Assembly: GCA_964611645.1 (NCBI GenBank)
Contig: CAZTAO010000059.1
Coordinates: forward strand, 1-30,586
Source: CAZTAO01 sp964611645
GTDB taxonomy: Bacteria; Armatimonadota; UBA5829
Reading direction: 5' to 3'
DNA: 30,586 nucleotides
Made by a program: the position numbers and the translations under genes. Of this stretch, positions 24,662 through 30,586 are shown one piece after another (within the stretch, counting starts at the first letter, position 1; the number at the start of each line of letters is the position of its first letter). The notes under the pieces were generated by a model. It was not told where the DNA came from, searched no databases, and saw only the letters and a program-made list of their open reading frames with translations.

Positions 24662-27325
24662 TTACCGACTGAATGTGCCATCGACCCATGAAATGGCCTC
24701 CAGATCACCCCACAACCAACCGTAGGCTATGTCGGTGACTGGCTTTGGTCCGAAGATGCTCAACATTTCCTGGTGATATGATCCACGTAACCATCCCGCT
24801 CCGGAGCGATGTTTGCTGATACTCTGCCTCATTACTCCCCACGCATCGTCGTGATGTGATGGCTTCGGCCCGTATTCAATGTCAATCTGGTTTCGACGTC
24901 CTTTGGGCAATGCCACAAAGTACCAATCGAGACATGGAGCACCCTGAAAGCCTTGGTCCGGTTGAGGAGGAGTCAGAACGCCCGCAAAGCGTACCGGCAT
25001 CAATGCATAGGTGTGCAGACGATCAGCAAATGTCGGGAGATACTCCTCAACGATTTGCGTATACGCTTCCATGGCCGCCGAGTAAACAGCATTCGTGCGC
25101 TCTAGGAGAGCTTGTCTGGAGTAGAACTGCCAGAAGAAACCGCCGCCCACACCAGGGATAACTGGGGCCGAGTCCGGCTCCGGCCACGGAGCGTGCAAGC
25201 AGTTCGCACCCGCGGCGCGCAAACGGTCTAGTTCAGCTTTCAGCGGAGCAGATTCGTACTTCCGACTAACACTGCCAAGATAGATGGTTGTTTCTTCGCG
25301 TTCAGGCCCAGCGATGGAGACCGCCCTGGCCTGTATGCGCGACATCTCCTCTTCTATCCTTGATAGCGGAATGCATTGATCGAACCCAAACCTGGGTCTG
25401 CCACACAAGGTAGTAGCTGTCTCCCAAGCAGCCTCACGTGCTATCGGTCCTGCGACCATCGGTAACGTCCTTTTCTGCAGCACTTCCTTCAGCCTGTTGG
25501 TAAGTTCCTCGTGAGTCCAGCGCCAAGCCCAAGCAGGCTGCGCACTGGGGCACGCTGTCATGATCGAAACAAAGTTCTGAGGCATCGATCCCGATGACCA
25601 GGGATCCCGATCCAACACCACCACGTCCCCCAGTTCACCTGTCTTGCGGCACCATCCCACAGTCAACCTATTACCATCCGTCCGAACGCCTACGGAAAGA
25701 ACAAGTCCGCTGGCATCCACCGGCGCTATCAGTCGTGCCAAAGGGCCCAATCCGTTAATCCAAGCTTGCATAGCCGTGCGTATCCTCCTGCCACTTTCAT
25801 CTGGTGGAGGTGGCTCAACATCCGGTGGCAGAGCACGCTTTGCAAGGCCTTCGCGAATCACCTCCGCCGCGAGCGACGGATGCTTTCCTGCGACCGGGAC
25901 CAGATAGTGCGAGACAGCCTCGTTGTCGGCCGTGGCAGCTAGTATGGACAGGGGTACTTTCCATCTGTCGATGCTATTGCTGTTCATCAGTGTGCCGGGA
26001 GAGATTTCCTTCTGGGCAAGAGCTTGAGCCGCAAACCACTCGCCAAAGAGCGGCAGGGCGAAGCTAAGCATTCCAGCATCTTCCACGACCAAGCGGGAAT
26101 CAATCACCGACTGAACGTCAAGTCGTCCGCCTAACTCTGCAGATGGCACCCTGCCGTTTCGTTGCACACACTCGCAAGCGAGCTTCATCAGGAGTCGAAG
26201 CCCTTTGCGCACGTTCGCGTTAGCCCCGCGTAGGGCGCGCTCAACCACGAATGATATCATCTCTGCCGTAGATTTCGGAGCGAAGTAGTCCCGGTCTCGT
26301 AGGAATGTGCCGAACAGCAAAGCGAACAAAGGGAGGTGGACGGCGTCGCGGACGGCAGGCTCGAGGTGGTGAATCTGGTAGAGGGCATATTCACACTCTG
26401 CGGATGACGCGATCAGGAATCCAGCTTCCTCGTCTGTAAGAATGGGCACGTTCAGTCGCTTTTCGCATTCGGTGAGGCACTCAAGTTCGGGTATTGGCCG
26501 GCTCGTGATGATTACCTGCGAATTGGGCCACACAGGGCATATGTCCCTGGTGGCATCAAGCAGTTTGGCAGCCGCGTCAATGCCACATTCATCTAAGCCA
26601 TCGAGAACAAGCGCGACCCCGGCAACTCTGGGTTCTCCTAGTCCTTCGGAAGCCACACCGATGGCACGCTTGAGGTCAGCGGCTGCGGACATCAGCGCAT
26701 CATCTGTAAGGTAGACCGGGATCGGCGCACGCACGTCAAGTACCGACGCGTCTATTGCCATCTGATGTAGCCGTTCCGCTATCAATGATTTCCCAGACCC
26801 GATGCCGCCTGTAATGATAATCCGTGTATCGCGGATATGGTCGAGAAGCCAGGCACCGGGCAGTCCAAAGCCGGTATCGTCACTCCACGTTCTTGCCTTG
26901 TCTTCGGGAAATCCGGTTGCGATCCATCTCCTCACGCATCGAGCTAGAGATGCAGACCGCAGATCATTCAGGGCATTCTCGCGGGACTCCAAGTTTATCT
27001 CACGGTCTAGTTCATGCAAGGCCTTAAGAACCGCGATGACAAGGTCCGCCGGAGTGACGAAGCTGGCGCGCACTCGCTCCTTATCTATTCTCGCACGAAA
27101 TGCCTTTTGTTTGGCTCGTTGCTCATCATCCTCTCTCAGGCTGGCAGGCAGCAGGAAATCATCGGGGGCCAGAAACATCAGGCGTCGTTTGTCAGACTCT
27201 ATGGCTGCATCATACTCACGTTCAGTATACGATTGCCCGTTCTTGAAGCAGCTACCGTACAGGTGGCCGAGTACGCCGACGAAGATATCCTTCCAGAAGC
27301 GCTGGCTTCGCTGTATTGCTCTCAG
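24662..27325 (-). CDS. STAND/NACHT-like ATPase with truncated N-terminal DUF4062 domain
   Basis: The frame opens inside the cyclase-like gene. Before the first ATG (27178) it encodes 'RFWKDIFVGVLGHLYG...GQSYTEREYDAAIESDKRRL', which continues into 'DDEQRAKQKAFRARIDKE...TPADLVIAVLKALHELDR', the second half of a DUF4062 domain. The usual first strand (VFISST-like) is absent, since a TGA lies just upstream. A CTG at 27325 overlaps the cyclase stop as CTGA and is my tentative start (887 residues); the ATG at 27178 gives 838 and has no ribosome site. The ATPase has Walker A GGIGSGKS and Walker B VALVLDGLDE, then 'VIITSRP'. The C-terminal 450 residues are unrecognised. DUF4062-STAND proteins are suspected defence receptors. 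The truncation may inactivate this one. Confidence 0.75.
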   Translation of the reverse strand: MRAIQRSQRFWKDIFVGVLGHLYGSCFKNGQSYTEREYDAAIESDKRRLMFLAPDDFLLPASLREDDEQRAKQKAFRARIDKERVRASFVTPADLVIAVLKALHELDREINLESRENALNDLRSASLARCVRRWIATGFPEDKARTWSDDTGFGLPGAWLLDHIRDTRIIITGGIGSGKSLIAERLHQMAIDASVLDVRAPIPVYLTDDALMSAAADLKRAIGVASEGLGEPRVAGVALVLDGLDECGIDAAAKLLDATRDICPVWPNSQVIITSRPIPELECLTECEKRLNVPILTDEEAGFLIASSAECEYALYQIHHLEPAVRDAVHLPLFALLFGTFLRDRDYFAPKSTAEMISFVVERALRGANANVRKGLRLLMKLACECVQRNGRVPSAELGGRLDVQSVIDSRLVVEDAGMLSFALPLFGEWFAAQALAQKEISPGTLMNSNSIDRWKVPLSILAATADNEAVSHYLVPVAGKHPSLAAEVIREGLAKRALPPDVEPPPPDESGRRIRTAMQAWINGLGPLARLIAPVDASGLVLSVGVRTDGNRLTVGWCRKTGELGDVVVLDRDPWSSGSMPQNFVSIMTACPSAQPAWAWRWTHEELTNRLKEVLQKRTLPMVAGPIAREAAWETATTLCGRPRFGFDQCIPLSRIEEEMSRIQARAVSIAGPEREETTIYLGSVSRKYESAPLKAELDRLRAAGANCLHAPWPEPDSAPVIPGVGGGFFWQFYSRQALLERTNAVYSAAMEAYTQIVEEYLPTFADRLHTYALMPVRFAGVLTPPQPDQGFQGAPCLDWYFVALPKGRRNQIDIEYGPKPSHHDDAWGVMRQSISKHRSGAGWLRGSYHQEMLSIFGPKPVTDIAYGWLWGDLEAISWVDGTFSR

Positions 27326-28062
27326 GCAGTCGCCTGGCCCAGTTCAGGCTGCAGATTCACAAAGTACTCTGTAGCAAACTGTTCGTGCTCATTGATCCTG
27401 TCAACCTCGTACAGAATGGCGTGTGGGTTCTTTTTGCACCACTCATAGTATCTCTTCAGTTCTCTATTCAGCTTTGTCGCCAGATCGTGGTTGCGATCAA
27501 ACCACTGCCACCAAACACAGATAAACGGCTTCTCCCGCTCCCCTGCGAACGCTCTCGCAGACTCGTGGATATAGACGCCAAACGGAGGAGCACACCGCTC
27601 TCCGTTGTAGGCCTGAATCATCGGCATGCCGAACATAAGGGTCTTGCGATAGTCCGTGTGTTCCGCCAGAATCGGACTAGCGGAAGCAGGTATCGTTTCT
27701 CCGTGCAGCACTGGCCCATATGCTATCGAGGCTTTCGGAACGAATCGATGGTGGACAACAGTCTCACCAACGAATATCTGTGCCAACGCAGTAAACGTAC
27801 CTGTCAAGAATGCTTTCATTGAAGATTGCGTATCGGAAATTGCGTACAACCCGTCAATCATCGGGTAAAGCCTTATCCCTTCGTGCGGCGACTGCAGGAC
27901 TGCGTGGTGTAGCTTGCACACGAAATTGGCTGCCATGCTGATGGAACGCTCCATCACAGAAGATGCCCCCATTACATCCAGCCAGCACACATATGACAGA
28001 CTGGGCTTGGGAAGCGTACCTGCGTTGAAGTAGGCTATTCTGCTTGCTGTAGTCTCAGGCAT
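27322..28062 (-). CDS. Class III nucleotide cyclase-like protein
   Basis: 246 residues; the ATG has AAGGGAGA nine bases upstream. The order of motifs recalls adenylate/guanylate cyclases: 'SYVCWLDVMGASSVM' (D29, as in the first metal aspartate strand), 'LYPMIDGLYAIS' (D70, second metal site), 'VPKASIAYGPVLHGE' (about 109-122) and 'MFGMPMIQAYNGE' (about 143-155). No receptor domain or membrane helix is seen. Small soluble cyclases beside effector genes are the hallmark of Pycsar defence systems, where they make cCMP or cUMP on phage infection. Here the neighbour is a DUF4062-STAND ATPase, not a typical cNMP-binding effector. Catalysis is uncertain because the motifs are divergent. Confidence 0.6.
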   Translation of the reverse strand: MPETTASRIAYFNAGTLPKPSLSYVCWLDVMGASSVMERSISMAANFVCKLHHAVLQSPHEGIRLYPMIDGLYAISDTQSSMKAFLTGTFTALAQIFVGETVVHHRFVPKASIAYGPVLHGETIPASASPILAEHTDYRKTLMFGMPMIQAYNGERCAPPFGVYIHESARAFAGEREKPFICVWWQWFDRNHDLATKLNRELKRYYEWCKKNPHAILYEVDRINEHEQFATEYFVNLQPELGQATA

Positions 28063-28080
28063 AGTGGGTCGTCTCCCTTG

Positions 28081-28224
28081 TTATTCAACCAACTGCAGTT
28101 GGACTGTGTACCCGACATAATGGTCGCTTACTGAGCCACCGGGCAAGACGCTGGTGGAAATGGTTGGCTGCCACGTGATCGAATGTTGGTTCACCTCCAC
28201 TACCTCACTTCTTGTGTCGTTCAC
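28081..28224 (-). CDS. Possible 47-aa protein
   Basis: Frame from a GTG at 28224 (weak CAGG six bases upstream) to a TAA at 28081-28083. It encodes a strand-rich peptide ending 'SDHYVGYTVQLQLVE'. It fills the gap between the PIN and cyclase-like genes. No family is recognised and the ribosome site is poor, so it may be non-coding. Confidence 0.25.
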   Translation of the reverse strand: MNDTRSEVVEVNQHSITWQPTISTSVLPGGSVSDHYVGYTVQLQLVE

Positions 28225-28286
28225 TGGCGACCTGCCACACCATCGTGTACTCAGGCAAAACAGTTGCCACTCAAATGATCCCGAAA

Positions 28287-28820
28287 CTAAGGCACAACAT
28301 CGCTCGGCGACCAAACGGTAATCCCAGGTATATGAGAGAAGTCGCCATCGTACGTGACTATGTTGGTTAGTTGGACACGGTGTCTAGCCATACACCCCAG
28401 GTGAAGCGAATCCGTGGTCAGTAGAGCATGGAGACTCCGTGTTGGGAATGTACGCGTCAACGTGTCCTTCGTTACGCTCAGCACTTTCAGCCCTATGGCG
28501 AGCGTGTTGTTGAACTGCGTCTGGTAGTCCACTAGCAACGCCGCATCAGTCCTATTCCTCCAGAGGTGTGCTTTCAGGACAGAAGCCGTTGGACGCGGGA
28601 TCAAGTTCTTAGTATATGCCTCCGCAAGCATCATCTTGTGCATGAGGTCACTCAACACGAGCGTGTTGACGTATGCAGTAACTTCACGCTGCGCAATACG
28701 CGAAATGAATGTTGAGCAAGACACTGAACGGCCTTTGAAATGCAGGTCGAGTATATTAGTATCCACAAAAACCAGTGTACCACGCGGGAGGGAGACAAGA
28801 TCAGGCATATCCTCACTCAT
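28287..28820 (-). CDS. PIN-domain protein (VapC-like nuclease)
   Basis: 177 residues. 'TLVFVDTNILDLHF' (D20), 'NTLVLSDLMHKM' (D58 where an acidic residue is expected), 'LLTTDSLHLGCM' (D137) and 'VTYDGDFSHIPGITVWSPSDV' (D158) give the four acidic positions of a PIN nuclease, which usually cuts RNA. The gene overlaps the methyltransferase stop by eight bases and so is coupled to it. A second ATG at 28808 is possible. No VapB-type antitoxin is visible next to it, and the 177-residue length is above the roughly 130 of a standard VapC. It may serve as an effector in the methyltransferase module. Confidence 0.8.
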   Translation of the reverse strand: MSEDMPDLVSLPRGTLVFVDTNILDLHFKGRSVSCSTFISRIAQREVTAYVNTLVLSDLMHKMMLAEAYTKNLIPRPTASVLKAHLWRNRTDAALLVDYQTQFNNTLAIGLKVLSVTKDTLTRTFPTRSLHALLTTDSLHLGCMARHRVQLTNIVTYDGDFSHIPGITVWSPSDVVP

Positions 28821-30532
28821 CCTCCTCGAAGTCTGGAAGCCCAGACCAAATGCCTAAGGTGCTATCTGCTGCCTCCGAGCGCTTGCGACCAGCCTTCTTT
28901 GTGGTCTCTCGCCTGGCTTTGTGAATTCTGCCTGCAACGTATGACTGTATGCTTGCGTACATCTCGTTCTGCACAGCATCGATGGCATCGTCTTCAAAAC
29001 CCAAGCAACGCAGTATACCGGCGTCAAGCACGCGCCGGTCCGGTTGACTGTGTTCATCGCCGCAGAGGCCTATGTCACGCTGAGCAACTGACTCATAGGC
29101 GAGAACGACGTCGGTTGGCGCTTCAGCCAGGACTGGAAGGGCCGACAACCAGTCCGTCGTTACGAATATCCCTCCGTGATTGAGCTGATAGCCCTCGACC
29201 TCAACGAGCAAGGACACAATCGAGCTATTCAGGTACGCGGCCGTCGCCGTGGGAACATCACCTGATATGGTGTAGAATACTTTGTCAGCCTTATAGCCTG
29301 GCGGGCATTCGTACACAATATGACGCTCGAAGAACGCAGATGGCCACAGCAGACGAGGTTCCTCTGGGCCGCGCAAAGCGTACCAGGGTCGGCGGCTGCG
29401 GCAACTCGGCACCTCATGGAAACGTTGGGACTCGCCCCACTCTATGTAACTAAGCGCACGTGTGCCTGCCAGTTCCTCTCGGCTCAGTCTACACCAAAAC
29501 TGCCAGACGGGTAACGGCTCTATCCTGATGCCGTAGTAGTCCCTCGGCGTCTTGATCACAGGCTTCAGAAATCGCGGTTCTATCCGCCATCGCGCAATCT
29601 GTTCCGGGTCCAGGTAGAAGAACTCGTTGCAGCCAGTAGTGGTACCACGCTGGATTTCCGCGATGCCATCCTCACCGCCAAGCTGAACCAGCCTTCCTTT
29701 TCCCTGTTCCACTATCGTCCAGTAGATATCTGGTGCGCGAAGATACTTTCCGCCCCACTTGTCACCGGTATATGCTCCATGCCTGATGAGCGGCCCAGAC
29801 TTGTTCCGTTGCTCCGTAGCAGTCTCCTCTTCGTCGTTCAGCGGCGTATCACTTCCATTTGCTAGTAGAACCGATTGCTTGAGAACCCGTACTCGATACT
29901 CCGGCGATACTCTGCGCTCCTCGACTTCTTCCAACTCCTGGAACGCTATGGGCGAAAGCACGTGTTCAAATGGAACAGTGAACATCACAAACCGCGCCTC
30001 CTGCTCCAGACCGGAATCGTTCCTTGGGTCAGGTGCAGACAATAGGCAGATAACAGTATTGACCTCGACATCAGCGAAGGACCGCGTGACCTCGTTGTCT
30101 ATGACGAACTTCACGTGACAGTTCCGAAGCAGAAACTCCTGAAGGTCTGCACCATAGCCCACATCCAGCCAGGAGTTGGACGTGATGAACACGAACGACC
30201 CAGTAGGGTTGAGCAAATGTAGCCCGCGGAAATAGAAGTAGACATACAAATCGCTCTTCGCATCCAGCTTGCGGCCTGACGTATCCTTGCCCTGCCTGTA
30301 ACGGAAGAACCTCGGATAGTCCCGATATGCATTGAGCATTAGTTTGGACTTGTAAATCTTCTTATTCTCGACTGTTACATCTTCACGACGTAGCCTTGGA
30401 TCGGCGATGCTTTCCTGGCGTACATAGGGCGGATTACCGACAACGATATCGAACCCGCCTTTGTCACCGTAGAATACCTCAGCAAAGGCAATCCTCCACA
30501 CAAGTGGGAGGACAACTGCTCTGTCCAAAGCG
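28813..30532 (-). pseudogene. Adenine-specific DNA methyltransferase (Eco57I/type IIG-like), 5'-truncated by IS
   Basis: The 3' part of a class I N6-adenine methyltransferase. Motif IV NPPY occurs at once after the opening ('FDIVVGNPPYV'), followed by 'SDLYVYFYFRGLHLLNPTGSFVFITSNSWLD' and a C-terminal target-recognition-like region ('ALPVLAEAP'). The SAM-binding motif I and all upstream parts are missing. The frame is stopped by a TGA (30535-30537) that lies inside an IS21-like end beginning near 30533, so the gene was split by insertion. The first in-frame TTG (30526-30528) is an accident of that junction. It cannot be an active methyltransferase from this fragment alone. It overlaps the PIN gene downstream. 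Confidence 0.78.
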
Positions 30533-30586
30533 TGTCAACCGGCGTTGAAAATTGACCCACCATCGGCGTTGAATTTTGACCCACCT
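30533..30586. mobile_element. Terminal end of an IS21-like insertion sequence (partial)
   Basis: Starting TGTCAACCGGCGTTG, this stretch carries two imperfect 23-bp direct repeats: one ending AAAATTGACCCACC at 30539-30561 and the other ending AATTTTGACCCACC at 30563-30585. Multiple short repeats behind a TGT terminus are characteristic of IS21-family ends. The istA/istB genes would lie beyond the window. It interrupts the methyltransferase gene. Confidence 0.6.

Overview
This window looks like a bacterial accessory (defence or conflict) island in a moderately GC-rich genome. Every protein gene from about 30.5 kb down to 0.7 kb is on the minus strand. Only the leftmost two genes, a serine-recombinase C-terminus and its usual small partner, are on the plus strand. 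The secreted RCC1 propeller protein, ankyrin and HEAT scaffolds, NACHT/STAND ATPases and large serine recombinase fit a metabolically complex environmental bacterium of the Armatimonadota, Planctomycetota or Chloroflexi kind. That placement is a weak inference, because there is no rRNA or housekeeping marker here.

Layout from left to right. (1) 1-641: 3' end of a large serine recombinase plus a small DNA-binding-like gene with an ATGA overlap. (2) 710-4588: a secreted protein with two seven-bladed RCC1-type propellers, and a promoter whose spacer holds a G8 tract. (3) 5452-6468: an exported TolB-like propeller. (4) 6880-16720: an operon-like run of nine genes. In transcription order these are a 36-codon leader ORF, a HEAT-repeat protein, a YbjN-like protein, a classic AAA+ ATPase, a membrane-anchored vWA protein, a four-helix membrane protein, LemA, a 981-aa protein joining RNA-polymerase-alpha-CTD-like, sigma-region-4-like, zinc-binding, winged-helix and ankyrin segments, and a small ankyrin/zinc protein. 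Several junctions are stop/start overlaps. (5) 17114-24084: a three-gene operon of a sigma-70-like protein, a zinc-type anti-sigma-like protein, and an 1840-aa protein with a Lon-type Ser/Lys protease domain, a NACHT ATPase and HEAT repeats. (6) 24272-28224: a small conserved protein, a STAND ATPase with a truncated DUF4062 domain, and a protein resembling a class III nucleotide cyclase. (7) 28287-30586: a PIN-domain protein and an adenine-specific DNA methyltransferase, cut at its 5' side by the end of an IS21-like element.

The most interesting system is region 5. A Lon-type protease next to an anti-sigma and a sigma factor repeats the logic of the type III CRISPR-associated CalpL-CalpT-CalpS cascade, but the SAVED sensor of CalpL is replaced by a NACHT-HEAT receptor. 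The inferred model is that a ligand sensed by the HEAT/NACHT part activates the protease, which cuts the anti-sigma and frees the sigma factor to redirect transcription. The neighbouring AAA+/vWA/LemA operon, with its polymerase-related 981-aa protein, may be a second, independent or downstream, conflict module. A similar GTATATA-containing motif lies upstream of both operons.
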